A stretch of 64,000 bases of DNA from JAICLK01 sp963742655 (GCA_963742655.1 CAVUMM010000005.1:310001-374000); one strand, 5' to 3'. Counted from the stretch's first letter, positions 27,309-37,897 are shown. Program-made: numbers and translations. The notes: generated by a model from the letters alone, not told the origin.

Positions 27309-28865
27309 ATGGCGTCGCTGCGGGAGTCATTGACGTACGAACCGACCGAACTAAAATTCGGCACGTCGGGTTTGCGCGATTTGGTGACGGTCATGACGGA
27401 TTTGGAATGCTACCTGAACACTGCGGGGTTTCTGCAGTTTTTGGTAGATCAGAAAATGCTCACACCCGGCGGCACCGTGCTGGTCGGCGGCGATTTGCGC
27501 GACAGTACACCGCGTATCGTTGGTGCGGTGGCGCAAGCCATTCGTGATGGCGGCTACGTGCCGGAATATCATGGGCTGATCCCGACGCCCGCGCTGGCCT
27601 ACTACGCGCTGGAGCGCGATCTGGCCTGCCTGATGGTAACCGGCAGCCACATCCCGGCCGATCGCAACGGCATTAAGTTTTATAAAAAGGGCGGGGAAGT
27701 ATTGAAGCCAGACGAAGCGCCGATTCATGCAGCGGTGGCCGCGGTGCGCGAGAAAATATATAATTCCGACGCTGAACAAGCAGCCTTTAATCCGGACGGT
27801 TCGCTGAAAAATCCAGCCGAACTGCCGCCGGTTGACGCCAGGGCAGAGCAGGCCTATCGCAGCCGATACCTCGACGTGTTTCCGCCCGATTGCCTGACGG
27901 GCAAGAAGCTGGTGTATTATCAGCACTCGGCTGTCGGTCGCGACTTGCTGGTGGGCTTGTTCCAAAAACTCGGCGCCGACGTGACTGTCGTTGGTCGGTC
28001 TGACGTGTTCGTGCCGATCGACAGCGAGAACGTCACGCCCGAAAACAAAGCGTATTTCAAACAGTTGGCCGAGGAACACCCGGACGCTTTCGCGATTGTT
28101 TCCACCGACGGCGACAGTGACCGTCCGTTCGTGATTGATGAAACCGGCGAGTTCCATCGCGGCGACGTGCTCGGCGCCGTAACGGCTGCCTGGTGCAAGG
28201 CGGACTTTGCGTCGTATCCGGTGAGCACGAGCGACGCGGTAGACATGGAGCTCAATAGTCTTGGCATAGAATTAGTGCGCACCAAAATCGGCTCGCCATT
28301 TATCATCGAAGGCATGCAGCACGGCGAGCTGGTGGGCAAGCAGCGGGTTGTTGCTTGGGAGGTAAATGGGGGCTTCATGCTCGGTACACCGCTCAAACTC
28401 GACAATGGTACGCTCAAAGCCTTGCCGACGCGCGATGCCTTTTTCCCTATCCTGATCGCGCTGCTTTCGGCCAACGAATCGAACATAAAAGTGTCGGAAC
28501 TCTTCGGCCGGCTGCCGCAACGCTTTACCGATGCCGGACTTATCGATAACTTCCCGATTGATGTTTACAAGGCGATGGTAGAGCGCTTTGGTCATGATTC
28601 GCCGGAAAGCCGTGCCGAGCTGGCCGCGTATTTCCCTGTCGAAGCAAAATTTGGCAGTATCAAGACCATCAATACACTGGATGGCGTCCGTATCATTTTT
28701 GAAAACGGCGACATTGCCCATCTGCGCGAGTCCAGTAATGCACCGCAACTACGCATCTACAGCGTGGCCGATTCGCAAGAACGCGCCGCCGAAATCGTCG
28801 CCCTGGCCATAGCCGAACCCAACGGCATCTTCCGCCGCATGCAATCCGCCCTGCAGCAGCCATAA
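27309..28865 (+). CDS. phosphohexomutase (alpha-D-phosphohexomutase superfamily)
   Basis: 518 residues, starting 2 bp after the first mutase. It has FGTSGLRDLVT at the N-terminus, a phosphoserine loop MVTGSHIPADRNGIKF (TGSHIP in place of TASHNP), a metal loop STDGDSDRP, the sugar loop VAWEVNGGFMLG, and SSNAPQLRIY as the phosphate-binding loop. These variants place it in a divergent subfamily with probably different sugar specificity from its neighbour. Two tandem mutases suggest separate feeds, for example mannose/glucose and an amino sugar, to the polysaccharide pathway. Confidence 0.87.
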   Translation: MASLRESLTYEPTELKFGTSGLRDLVTVMTDLECYLNTAGFLQFLVDQKMLTPGGTVLVGGDLRDSTPRIVGAVAQAIRDGGYVPEYHGLIPTPALAYYALERDLACLMVTGSHIPADRNGIKFYKKGGEVLKPDEAPIHAAVAAVREKIYNSDAEQAAFNPDGSLKNPAELPPVDARAEQAYRSRYLDVFPPDCLTGKKLVYYQHSAVGRDLLVGLFQKLGADVTVVGRSDVFVPIDSENVTPENKAYFKQLAEEHPDAFAIVSTDGDSDRPFVIDETGEFHRGDVLGAVTAAWCKADFASYPVSTSDAVDMELNSLGIELVRTKIGSPFIIEGMQHGELVGKQRVVAWEVNGGFMLGTPLKLDNGTLKALPTRDAFFPILIALLSANESNIKVSELFGRLPQRFTDAGLIDNFPIDVYKAMVERFGHDSPESRAELAAYFPVEAKFGSIKTINTLDGVRIIFENGDIAHLRESSNAPQLRIYSVADSQERAAEIVALAIAEPNGIFRRMQSALQQP

Positions 28866-28892
28866 ATTCCTCGGTGCACACGCTCCCTTGTG

Positions 28893-28973
28893 CGCGTCAT
28901 TCCAGCGAAGGCTGGAATCTAGTCAATTAGCAATTCTTTTATACTGGATCCCAGCCTGCGCTGGGATGACGCG
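28893..28973. repeat. dispersed palindromic repeat, VIPAKAGIQ type, copy A
   Basis: An 81-bp element whose ends, CGCGTCATTCCAGC and GCTGGGATGACGCG, are inverted repeats of 14 bp with one mismatch. Its core contains ATTCCAGCGAAGGCTGGAAT, itself a palindrome. Related copies are at 43587-43664 and 60171-60250. This is a small non-autonomous element family known from many bacteria; it may also end transcription after the mutase gene. Confidence 0.8.
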
Positions 28974-29063
28974 ATTCGAAGTTTAAGTTATTTTCCGGTT
29001 GCTTTTTACAATTCATAAGCTATATTTAAGCGTACAATAAGCATAAGCTTCGGGAGGCAATGT

Positions 29064-31687
29064 ATGCGGAGGGTAATCAAACAGTTTTTTGCGGCATTCG
29101 CTGCGGCAATAGTAATTTTCATGCCGATCGTTCCGGTCACTGCGGGTGCAACTGGCTCAGGAGATTCATTAATGTCACTTGGTGATGGTAATGCCGTGCC
29201 CAACCAAAGTAGTTACGGGTACGGTGATATCTCAACTGACGGACGCTATGTCGCGTTCAATTCAACTGCTACTAATTTGGTATCTAATTTTACGCCTCAA
29301 GGCAACCAGGTCTTTGTACATGACCGTACAGACGGATCAACGCGTCTCGTTAGCGAAAATAATGCTGGTGTATCAGCAAATCAGGCCGCCCAAAACCCGA
29401 TTATGGATAGTACAGGACGATATGTCGTTTACGGATCAAATGCCTCCAACTTAGGTGATAATAACACGAATAATTTCTCTCGCTGTTATTTGCGGGACCT
29501 CCAGCAATCAACAACCGAAGGTGCTACGCCCTACTCTACGTCAGCGTCCTGTTTCGGGATTAGCATAGATGGTAATTTTATTGGATTTACCGGTGATTTG
29601 ACTGGATCCTGGCCGGGATATTTTTGTCCTCACTTCCCATGTAACTGGACGAGTATATCGAGCTTTATTCGCAATCGAACGACAGGCAATATTACGCCGG
29701 TGGCTATCGACAGTAACGGGCAGTACGGTTTTGTAAACTCGAGCGGTGTATGGGAAAATTTTCAGGCCGAAAGAGCAAGCATGTCGGATGATGGCAATAT
29801 CGTGGCTTTTTGGTCTAGTTCGCCGCTTGTTCCAGGAGTAGAAGCCGGCTTTCATATTTATGTGCGAAATATGACAACCAATAGTATCCAACTCATCCCG
29901 TCTCCAAACGGGATAGCGGGTACGCAAAATAATGGTGCAGTTGTTTCTGGTAACGGGCAGTTTATTCTGTACACGACGTTGCAGCCTGATCTACAAGCAT
30001 ACGATGTGTATGTCCGGAACTTGCAAACAGGCACCGATACCCAAGTTGACTTGGATTCATCGGGTAATCCATTAAGCGGGTCCGCTAATGATGCAGCTAT
30101 AAGTCCCGATGGAAAATATGTAGCTTTCTCTCACTCTCCAAATGGAGGCGGCGGGCAAGGTTCGGGTACACATGAATACATACGAGATATGCAGTCTGGC
30201 GTAACAACCCAAGCAGATATTACGCCCAGCGGTCAGCAGCCAAATAACGCTTCATTCGGGCCAATTAACTTCACCCAAGACGGACAGTTACTTTTTGGTA
30301 GTTTTGCAACTGATTTAACATCTGATAATGCTCCCGCACCCCAAGTGTATCTTAGCGCACCTCTAACTCCCGCAGCTCCCACCAACCTGACTGCCCCCAC
30401 CCCCACTCAAACCCCATCCCTAAGCTGGGATGCAGTCTCTGGCGCCACCTCCTATAACATCTACCGCAATGGCACGGAGATTGACAGTAGCACCACCAAC
30501 TCGTACACGGACACTACGGCAACTCCAGGCACCTACGACTACTATGTGACTGCCGTCAATAGTGGCGGAGAGAGTAGCCCGAGTAATACGGTCACCGTCA
30601 TGGTCGGTACGGCTCCAGCTATCACCAGTGCTAATACTGCCAGTACCGGCATGCGCACGCCCTTTAGCTTCACGGTAACCACAACCGGCAACCCAACCAC
30701 TTCACTTTCTGAAACCGGCGATCTCCCCAGTGGCATTACTTTCACCGACAACGGCGACGGTACCGCCACCATAGCCGGTGAAGCCCCGGCGGGCAGTGAC
30801 GGAGACTACCCCATAACTATTGATGCATCCGAATGGCATCAGCCCTGACGCTACTCAAACCTTCACTCTGAACGTCAATACCACTACGTCTGCTCCGGCT
30901 ATCACCAGTGCCAATAACGATACCGAAACCTTCGGCGTCCCCTTCAGCTACACAATCACTACCGACGGCTACCCGGCACCGGCTCTCACCAAAACCGGCG
31001 CTCTTCCGGCCGGCGTCAGCTTCACCGACAACGGCGACGGCACGGCCACCCTCAGCGGTACCCCGAGCAATACTGCCATTGGTGACTACCACCTGACACT
31101 AAAAGCGCAGAACGGCATCAGCCCTAATGCCACCCAGAACTTCACGCTGACCATCACCAAAGCACCGGTACTCCATGTAATCGAAAACAAAACCACGACC
31201 GGTCGGCACGCCATTCTCCATGACCATCACGGCCAAAGGCAATGAGACGCCCGGCCTTACTCTGACCGGAGCCGTGCCAAACGGCATCAACTTCACCGAC
31301 AACGGCGACGGCACAGCCACTCTTAGTGGCACCGCCTTACAAGGCAGCGGCGGCAAGTACACGCTGACGGTCACGGCCACCAACTCGTTGGGTTCTTCCA
31401 GCCAAACCTTCAACCTCAACGTTGACGAGGCTCCGGTCATAACATCCGACGATAATGCCTCGGCTACGGTTGGCCAAGCCTTCTCCTTCCAGGTAATCGA
31501 TACTGGCTATCCTAAGCCGCACCTCACCAAGAGCGGTACCCTGCCAAGAGGCCTAACTTGGCATGGCTCAACCGGCATTATTAGCGGTATCCCAGCTGCC
31601 AATACGGCCGGTACCTATCCGATCACGTTTACTGCCAAGAACAGCCAGGGGATAGTGACGCAGACGTTTGTGTTGACGGTTCAGTGA
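29064..31687 (+). CDS. secreted beta-propeller/FN3/Ig-like protein, two frameshifts
   Basis: Signal peptide about 1-30 (FFAAFAAAIVIFMPIVPVTA). Residues about 30-430 are PD40/TolB-like propeller repeats (SPDGKYVAFS, DISTDGRYVAFN). A fibronectin type III domain follows (APTNLTAPTPTQTPSLSWDA), then at least four Ig-like He_PIG repeats with the motif LPxGxxFTDNGDGTATLSG. Continuity needs removal of one base at 30828-30832 and one at 31200-31202; the three pieces then make about 873 residues. GGGAGG precedes the ATG. It is probably a surface or secreted adhesion protein; no anchor is visible at the C-terminus. Confidence 0.75.
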
Positions 31688-31742
31688 TCCAATCTTACTG
31701 GGCTTCCCGACTTCAGGACTAATATAGAGTTGCTCAAGATTT

Positions 31743-33122
31743 CTAGCTGCGGCCGATGCCGATGTATTTGATGGAGGCGGGCAGGGTGGTTTTGTCGAGG
31801 CAATTCATGCAGTCGACGATGAGATTTGCGCTGCCAAGCTGCTCGGCGGTCAGATTCTTAAACTGCGGCCAATCGGTCGCGACGAAAACCAACTCAGCTT
31901 CATTCAGCGCAGCATCCAAGCTTTCGCTCAAAGCAACTCTGTCGTGCAGGAAATGCTTGGCTTCCTCCATTGCTTCGGGATCATAGGCCCGGACTTCCGC
32001 ACCCTGCTCAGCCAGCGTATTGGCGATGGCGATGGCGGGCGAACGGCGAGCGTCACTGGTACCGGCCTTGAATGACAGGCCAAGCACGGTTATTTTCTTG
32101 TCTTTGTACACGTTGTCTTCCGGCGAACCGCCGAGCACCGTCTTGGCGCGGTTGATAACGTAGTGCGGCATGGATTCATTCACGGCAGTGGCAGCGTTCA
32201 TCAGCTCCATCTCCACACCGTATTCTTCAGCGCTGCGGATTAACCCGCTGACATCCTTCGGGAAGCAACCGCCGCCATATCCGCGGCCGGCGTTTAAGAA
32301 TGCGCGGCCGATGCGGCGGTCGGCACCGACCGCGGACATCACATCGTTCACATCTGCATTGGCGCTATCGGCGAGCTTGGCAATGGAATTGGCAAAGGTG
32401 ATTTTCAGCGCCAGAAATGCATTCGAACTGACTTTGATAAGCTCAGCGCTATTGAGTGTAGTGGCGATGTACTGCGGCGTCGGCGGCTGAGCGGGTATTT
32501 CGATCTGTGCAAGCTTGGCAAGCTGGCCGGCCGCACGCTCGATAGTTCGATAAACGTCAAGCACTTGTTGCGCGGCATCCGGATCATTGCTGCCGGTGAC
32601 GCAGCGATCAAACCAAAGTGTGTCGCGTATGGCTGAACTTTCGGACAGGAATTCCGGATTGGAGACATAGCGGATGTCGGCTCCGGCCTTGGCAAAGACT
32701 TGTTCTGCGCGTGAGCCGGTGCCAACGGGCACGGTGCTTTTTTGCACGAAAATGGTGCCGGGCTTCATGAGTTTGGCTGCGTGTTTGGCCGCTTCAAAAA
32801 CGTATGTCAAATTTGAGCTGCCATCGGCGTTATCCGGTGTGCCGACGCACGAAAAAACTATCGAGCTACTAGCTACAGAATCTTCATATGAATCGGTAAA
32901 AATTAATGAACCAGCATGCAGCGCGCTAGCAATCAGCGGGTCGACACCCGCCTCATAAAAAAAAGACCTGCCGGATTTTAAAATATCCAATCGTTCGGGC
33001 ATCGGCTCAATCGCGTACACATTGTAGCCGCAATTCGCTAATACGACCGCCGTAGTTACGCCTACGTACCCGCAGCCCAGCACCGTTACGGTCGGCTGTT
33101 CTTTACTGAATGTCTGGCTCAT
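31743..33122 (-). CDS. ugd: UDP-glucose 6-dehydrogenase
   Basis: 459 residues. It oxidises UDP-glucose to UDP-glucuronate using 2 NAD+. The NAD loop is VLGCGYVGVTTAVVLA; TVPVGTGSRAE and NPEFLSESSAIRD are conserved; the catalytic cysteine is C286 in GYGGGCFPKD; the C-terminal domain carries VLGLSFKAGTSDARRSPA. The start overlaps the stop of the upstream GT2 gene (ATGA), making a two-gene operon. It supplies glucuronate or derived sugars for the surface polysaccharide. Confidence 0.94.
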   Translation of the reverse strand: MSQTFSKEQPTVTVLGCGYVGVTTAVVLANCGYNVYAIEPMPERLDILKSGRSFFYEAGVDPLIASALHAGSLIFTDSYEDSVASSSIVFSCVGTPDNADGSSNLTYVFEAAKHAAKLMKPGTIFVQKSTVPVGTGSRAEQVFAKAGADIRYVSNPEFLSESSAIRDTLWFDRCVTGSNDPDAAQQVLDVYRTIERAAGQLAKLAQIEIPAQPPTPQYIATTLNSAELIKVSSNAFLALKITFANSIAKLADSANADVNDVMSAVGADRRIGRAFLNAGRGYGGGCFPKDVSGLIRSAEEYGVEMELMNAATAVNESMPHYVINRAKTVLGGSPEDNVYKDKKITVLGLSFKAGTSDARRSPAIAIANTLAEQGAEVRAYDPEAMEEAKHFLHDRVALSESLDAALNEAELVFVATDWPQFKNLTAEQLGSANLIVDCMNCLDKTTLPASIKYIGIGRS

Positions 33123-34075
33123 ATATCCTTTCCAAAATTACTCAAGTGATGCCGCTTGATCTGCTCCAGTGTTTCTTCCTGCAAAATGCGGTTCGTTCGC
33201 GTCAGGTCGGCAATTATATTGAGCACCAGGCAGAGGAACGCAAGTATCAGAAAGACAGCTCCAATCAGCAGCGACTGCAAGTGACCGGTCGGGTGCTTCA
33301 GAACGCTATAAAGAAGGAAGTAACGAATGAACGGAATCAGCCCGAGGATGAGTGCCGTGTAGCCGATGGTGCCGAATACCATGTATGGCCGATACATAAC
33401 GTACGAACGGGTAATCGCGCCGGCGGATTTGAACACGTGCTGCCACATGTTTTTGAACAGGCGTGATTCACGCGTCTTGGCGTTGGTCGTGACGGGAATG
33501 CTGGTGATAGCCAGTCGTTTATTGCCGGCCTGGATGATGGTTTCCATGCAGTAACTGAACTGCGAGATGATATTCAGCCGGATAAGCGATTCGCGCGAAT
33601 ACGCCCGGAAACCGCTGGCCGCGTCGGGCAGTTCGGTGCCGGCGGCTCGGTTGACGATGTAGCTGCCGAAGCGCTGCAACATCTTTTTGAGCGGGGAAAA
33701 GTGCGCGATCTTCTGGGTTTGGCGGTCGGCCACCACGATCTCGGCCGTGCCGTCGATAATGGGCTGGATGAGGTCTGGAATTCGATCTTGCGGATATTGA
33801 TTATCGCCGTCGGTGTTCACCACGATGTCGGCGCCCTGCTCCAGCGCGTACATCACGCCGTCGCGGAAAGACCGGGCCAAGCCCATGTTGCGGGTGTGGC
33901 GCACGATGTGTTTGACGCCGTACTTTTTGGCGACTTCAACTGTGTTGTCGCGCGAGCCGTCGTCGACAATCATCACATGTAATTCGACGCCGGGGATTTT
34001 TTTAGGGATTGATTCTAGAACGAGCGGTAGAGTTTTTTCTTCATTTAAACAAGGTACTTGAACAAAGACTTTCAT
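33119..34075 (-). CDS. polyprenyl-phosphate glycosyltransferase (GT2, DPM1/GtrB type)
   Basis: 318 residues. The N-terminal GT-A domain has VQVPCLNEEKTLPLVLES, MIVDDGSRDNT and NTDGDNQYP (metal site). Two membrane helices lie at the C-terminus (about 230-255 and 265-290), as in GtrB-like enzymes that load a sugar onto undecaprenyl phosphate. Together with the GtrA-family flippase at 44957-45484, it could supply lipid-linked sugar for external transfer by GT-C enzymes. Overlaps ugd by 4 bp. Confidence 0.88.
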   Translation of the reverse strand: MKVFVQVPCLNEEKTLPLVLESIPKKIPGVELHVMIVDDGSRDNTVEVAKKYGVKHIVRHTRNMGLARSFRDGVMYALEQGADIVVNTDGDNQYPQDRIPDLIQPIIDGTAEIVVADRQTQKIAHFSPLKKMLQRFGSYIVNRAAGTELPDAASGFRAYSRESLIRLNIISQFSYCMETIIQAGNKRLAITSIPVTTNAKTRESRLFKNMWQHVFKSAGAITRSYVMYRPYMVFGTIGYTALILGLIPFIRYFLLYSVLKHPTGHLQSLLIGAVFLILAFLCLVLNIIADLTRTNRILQEETLEQIKRHHLSNFGKDI

Positions 34076-34245
34076 TAACGGTCTTGCCTCGACTATCGTT
34101 ATATTTCAACATGAAATTATAGCACTTCGCTTATAAATACTCCCGAAAATAGTAACAAGATTTGGCTGCAATTGTGCCCGGTTTGACTGAATTGTAATTA
34201 ATCCAGAAGTATGCTATAGTATAAGATTACTCTCAAGAAGTTATT

Positions 34246-35496
34246 ATGAACTATGGCAACTTACTTTCCGGCACTGATGGGGTAGCAATGCAGACCCCTG
34301 ATTTGGTGGTGCTTCAAGTAGGTCTGGGCAAGGCAGGAACGGTGCTGCATGCTGGTGCTTGGGAGGGGCTTGACGCAAGCGTCAGCCGCATAGGCTATGA
34401 TATCGATCCTGCCAGACGAGAGGCCGCGCGAGCTGCCGGTATGCTCGTGCTTGAATCGTTAGATGAGCTGCCAGTCGCGGCGGCAGATTTAGGCGGTCGA
34501 GTAGACATAGTTGACATCACGAGCGCTTCGGGTCAGCATGCGTCATCGACAAGATCGGCCCAAGATGCGATTAATGGCGCAGGTCTAGCGATGCCGACTG
34601 CTTGGGTACTGGAGAAGCCGGTTGTTTCAAACGATGATGAACGCCCCGTTATGGAGGCGGTTCTTGATGAAATTGGCCGGGAAAATGTATTCGTCAATGA
34701 AAACTACCTGGCATCCGAGGCATTGGCGCAGGCCAGAGAAATCATCGCATCCGAACGAGCTCAGGGTAACAGTATCGCAAAATTAGTGGTTGATTTTTCA
34801 AAGGATCGTGTCGCCGACGTTGTGCTGCGCGGCCGGTTCCAGGATGCAAAAGGTTTGGCGGTTTATGGCATCGAGATGCCGCATATGCTGGCTGTGGCCA
34901 GTTCGCTTGTTGGTGGCGAACTAGACACTCATGACGTTAGTGAGGGTGGCGAATTAGTGGCGAATAAGTTTTATCATGGCATTGATAATATCGAAGAAAG
35001 CGAAGGAAATTACACCGCTTTTAACCATCGCGGGACGAAGGTTATACTCAAGCAGCCGCTTGGCCCCTTTGAATTTGATGACGAAGGCGAGTTGCATCGA
35101 CACGAGTGGGGCAAAGACATGGCGCGTACGGCGACCGTTACATTTGAGGACGGCCGAACGCTGACGATTCTCTTCGACCCCGTTCCAGGGGCTGAGCGCT
35201 ACAATTCAAAAATAGAATACCGACAAGCGGACGGCACCTTGGATGAGAGAATAATGCGCGATAACACGCTGGCTAACCTGCTTGGCGCGGTGGCGATTTT
35301 TGCCGCGACAGAAGGCGGCCAAAAGAACGCTTTGCTTGACGTGGTTACGCCGGCCGCGGCAATGCACTACGCCGAACAACTTGCCGAATTACGCATGCAT
35401 GCCGGTGACCCGGTAAGCAAAGATAGCCTGGCGTCGTTTGAAGACACGGAAACAGCGGCGGAATTCAGCCAAAGGATGCTGGCAAGCTATTCTTGA
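34246..35496 (+). CDS. Gfo/Idh/MocA-like oxidoreductase
   Basis: 416 residues. The N-terminal Rossmann domain has VGLGKAGTVLHAGAW and the family signature EKPVVSND. The remainder (about 150-400) is an alpha/beta domain without recognised catalytic Lys-His beyond EKP. Members reduce or oxidise sugars and sugar nucleotides with NAD(P). Several residues of the loop are unusual, so the call is to superfamily only. It is monocistronic, with AAGAAG before the ATG. Confidence 0.62.
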   Translation: MNYGNLLSGTDGVAMQTPDLVVLQVGLGKAGTVLHAGAWEGLDASVSRIGYDIDPARREAARAAGMLVLESLDELPVAAADLGGRVDIVDITSASGQHASSTRSAQDAINGAGLAMPTAWVLEKPVVSNDDERPVMEAVLDEIGRENVFVNENYLASEALAQAREIIASERAQGNSIAKLVVDFSKDRVADVVLRGRFQDAKGLAVYGIEMPHMLAVASSLVGGELDTHDVSEGGELVANKFYHGIDNIEESEGNYTAFNHRGTKVILKQPLGPFEFDDEGELHRHEWGKDMARTATVTFEDGRTLTILFDPVPGAERYNSKIEYRQADGTLDERIMRDNTLANLLGAVAIFAATEGGQKNALLDVVTPAAAMHYAEQLAELRMHAGDPVSKDSLASFEDTETAAEFSQRMLASYS

Positions 35497-35582
35497 TTTC
35501 TTAAAGCTGAATAAAAATTAAACTACTGAAAGCAAATTTTTAATCAACTGCAATGTTGGTGAGAGCCTGAAGCAAGGCGGAA

Positions 35583-36596
35583 TTAATTAGTTTTTGAAAT
35601 AGCTTCTCGCCATTTCCAGGCGCTGCGGACGGCATCTTCTATTGTCAGCTCTGTGCGCCAGCCAAGTTCACGGTTGGCTTTGTCGGGCACGGCGAAGTAC
35701 TCGACCGGGTCGCCGGCGCGGCGGCCGCCGATTTCGTACGGCACTTTTACACCGTTCACGCGCTCAAACGCCTCGATAAGTTCCAGTACGCTCGTCGCTT
35801 TTCCTGTGCCTAAGTTGTACATTTCGTACCCGCCAGTCTTTTGCTCCTGGGCTTTCACAAGCGCCGCAACGTGTGCTTTGGCCAGATCAACGACGTGGAT
35901 GTAATCGCGCAGGCAAGTTCCGTCGGCTGTCGGATAATCGTCACCGTACACAGTGAGCGGCGTATCGGTTGTCACGGCTTCCACGATAATCGGCAGCAAG
36001 TTTTGCGGTTTGCCCTTGGGCGATTCGCCAATGATGGCCGATTCATGCGAGCCGACGACATTGAAGTAGCGCAGATCGATACCTTTCAAGTCCGGATTCG
36101 CCCGGCAAGTGTCACGTATGATTATGTCGCACATGAATTTGCTCCAACCATAAGGATTTTCCGGGTTGCACGGCTCTTCTTCGGTAACTTGCGGTGAAGA
36201 CGGATTGCCGTACACTGCGGCACTCGATGAAAACACCACATTGTTAACACCGGCCGCCAAAGCTGTCTCGAGCAACGTTACGAATCCGGCCACATTATTC
36301 TGGTAGTACATGAGCGGCTGTTCCACCGATTCACCCACGGCTTTGTAGGCTGCGATGTGAATGATGCCGTCAATTGATTCCTGCTCTACCGCAGTATTTA
36401 GCTTTTCGGCATCCTGGTAGTCGGCTTCGATTACCGTGACCGGCTGGCCGGCAAGCTTGTTGATTCCTTGCAAGGCCGATTTATCTGAGGTGCTGAAATT
36501 ATCCAGAATAACCGGCCGATAGCCGGCAGCTGCTAGTTCAACCACGACGTGCGATCCGATATAACCGGCCCCACCGGTAACAAGTATGTTCTTCAT
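35583..36596 (-). CDS. galE: UDP-glucose 4-epimerase
   Basis: 337 residues from the ATG at 36596 (a TTG just upstream is also in frame). It interconverts UDP-glucose and UDP-galactose. Features are ILVTGGAGYIGSHVVVEL, DNFSTSD, HIAAYKAVGESV, SSSAAVYG, the catalytic YGWSK and RYFNVVGSHES. AAGGGG lies upstream of the ATG, and a TACAAT -10 is at 36625-36630. Length and motifs are canonical for GalE. Confidence 0.95.
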   Translation of the reverse strand: MKNILVTGGAGYIGSHVVVELAAAGYRPVILDNFSTSDKSALQGINKLAGQPVTVIEADYQDAEKLNTAVEQESIDGIIHIAAYKAVGESVEQPLMYYQNNVAGFVTLLETALAAGVNNVVFSSSAAVYGNPSSPQVTEEEPCNPENPYGWSKFMCDIIIRDTCRANPDLKGIDLRYFNVVGSHESAIIGESPKGKPQNLLPIIVEAVTTDTPLTVYGDDYPTADGTCLRDYIHVVDLAKAHVAALVKAQEQKTGGYEMYNLGTGKATSVLELIEAFERVNGVKVPYEIGGRRAGDPVEYFAVPDKANRELGWRTELTIEDAVRSAWKWREAISKTN

Positions 36597-36735
36597 CAAA
36601 CGAACCCCTTAATGCAAAGGCGATTGTATCAGAGGTGGAAGTATAAGTAAAATATCCGTTTGCAGGGCTGGAAGCTCAGCAGTGTGTGAGGATTTTTACT
36701 GTACCTCCAGTTTGTATTTGGCATAATGAAATACA

Positions 36736-36996
36736 ATGTCTGATATGACGCATAACAACGGGGTGGTTTTAAGGGCTGTGAAAATCAGCTGGCCGAAAGC
36801 GTATCTGCGGTTTTTGCTGTCAAAAGACGAAAGCGTCGTGCTGAAGATAGCGCCGCTGGCATTAGCGGGGATTTTACCGTTGGATATACTGTCCAACATC
36901 ATTCCGTTCGTTGGTGAATTAGATGACCTCGGCTACATCATCCTGCTTGTGGTAGTCGCATTCAAAACGCTGAAGCAAGTCAATAAATATCGGTAA
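36736..36996 (+). CDS. DUF1232 (YkvA-like) small membrane protein
   Basis: 86 residues. The C-terminal half contains the DUF1232 pattern LDILSNIIPFVGELDDLGYI, a buried acidic hairpin between two hydrophobic helices. Function of the family is unknown; members are small, membrane-associated and often single genes. The ATG at 36745 is an alternative start: TACAAT at 36732-36737 overlaps the first ATG, and with the usual 7-nt gap transcription would begin at the second. Confidence 0.78.
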   Translation: MSDMTHNNGVVLRAVKISWPKAYLRFLLSKDESVVLKIAPLALAGILPLDILSNIIPFVGELDDLGYIILLVVVAFKTLKQVNKYR

Positions 36997-37109
36997 ATTC
37001 TCCAGATTATTTTAGAAGCCTAGCCAGGCAGCGTTAGTGTTGGGACAGTGGTAATAAATATTAAGACTTGATTTTGTGTCCAGGTCATAAATCTATTACA
37101 GTATCATGC

Positions 37110-37799
37110 ATGAGTGAACTTGGCCGGGCATATTACAGGGAGCGATTGAATAGGCTTGAGGCCGAAACCGATGTCGCCGAGTTCCCGCTTGTACTGAATG
37201 GTGTTCAGCAAACACTGCTTGCGCGAGAAGAAGGGTACATTGCGATCCAACGAGGCGATCGTGCACTGGAAAGACTTTTCATGACCCGCTACACGAAAGT
37301 ATTAGAAAGTTTACATGGGTTTGCGCTCTCAGATGTCCGGCTGACACACGGTGATTTTGAACCGGCAGTTACGCAAGTGGGCCATCGAAGGTCGTCGCAA
37401 GCTTCAAGAACAGCACACCTTAGCAATCTTGTAAGAAAATTTCTCTTTCCAGGCTATGCAAACTCGGGCGACATCAGCTCCATATGTATCGAAGCCGTAG
37501 ACCCCGCCGAAATACCGGCCGCGATTCTTAAAAATGCAACGGCAAAATCTCCAGAATCATTGCGCGACATTGGTGCTACTGACTATGGAGAAGTGTATCT
37601 TTTAACCACGGCGGTGCGGAAGTTCGGCCTTAGTCCTAAGGCGGGGCCGTGCGGGTTCATGACAATGCTATACGCAGGCTTGAATGATGTTTTCGATGTC
37701 GGATATTTAGGCCAGCAGTACGGCCGCAGTAACGCTCAGCTTTTGTTGGAATGGGCGCAACCGCGCATTGACGCTGTGTTGACGGCGCAACCAGGCTAG
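37110..37799 (+). CDS. hypothetical protein, family not recognised
   Basis: 229 residues starting at ATG 37110; an upstream in-frame TTG at 37068 is less likely because TACAGT (37097-37102) sits 7 nt before this ATG, as in other leaderless genes here. The sequence is soluble, with alternating helices and charged loops, and contains GPCGFMTMLYAGLND near the C-terminus. No signal peptide or membrane helix. It precedes the caspase-like gene on the same strand by about 100 bp and may be related to it functionally. Confidence 0.62.
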   Translation: MSELGRAYYRERLNRLEAETDVAEFPLVLNGVQQTLLAREEGYIAIQRGDRALERLFMTRYTKVLESLHGFALSDVRLTHGDFEPAVTQVGHRRSSQASRTAHLSNLVRKFLFPGYANSGDISSICIEAVDPAEIPAAILKNATAKSPESLRDIGATDYGEVYLLTTAVRKFGLSPKAGPCGFMTMLYAGLNDVFDVGYLGQQYGRSNAQLLLEWAQPRIDAVLTAQPG

Positions 37800-37897
37800 C
37801 AAATGTACTGCCAAATACTCATATATCCGTCTATGAATGCCCGATTGAACGCTGTTGTATACTTAAGGTGTATAAGATTAAAAATAAATATATTGCT

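Noticed and set aside
25965..28865. A single 966-residue double phosphohexomutase
   Set aside because: The other frame encodes the expected C-terminal tail and a stop at 27304-27306, and the second gene has its own ATG, so the long frame is a frameshift artefact.
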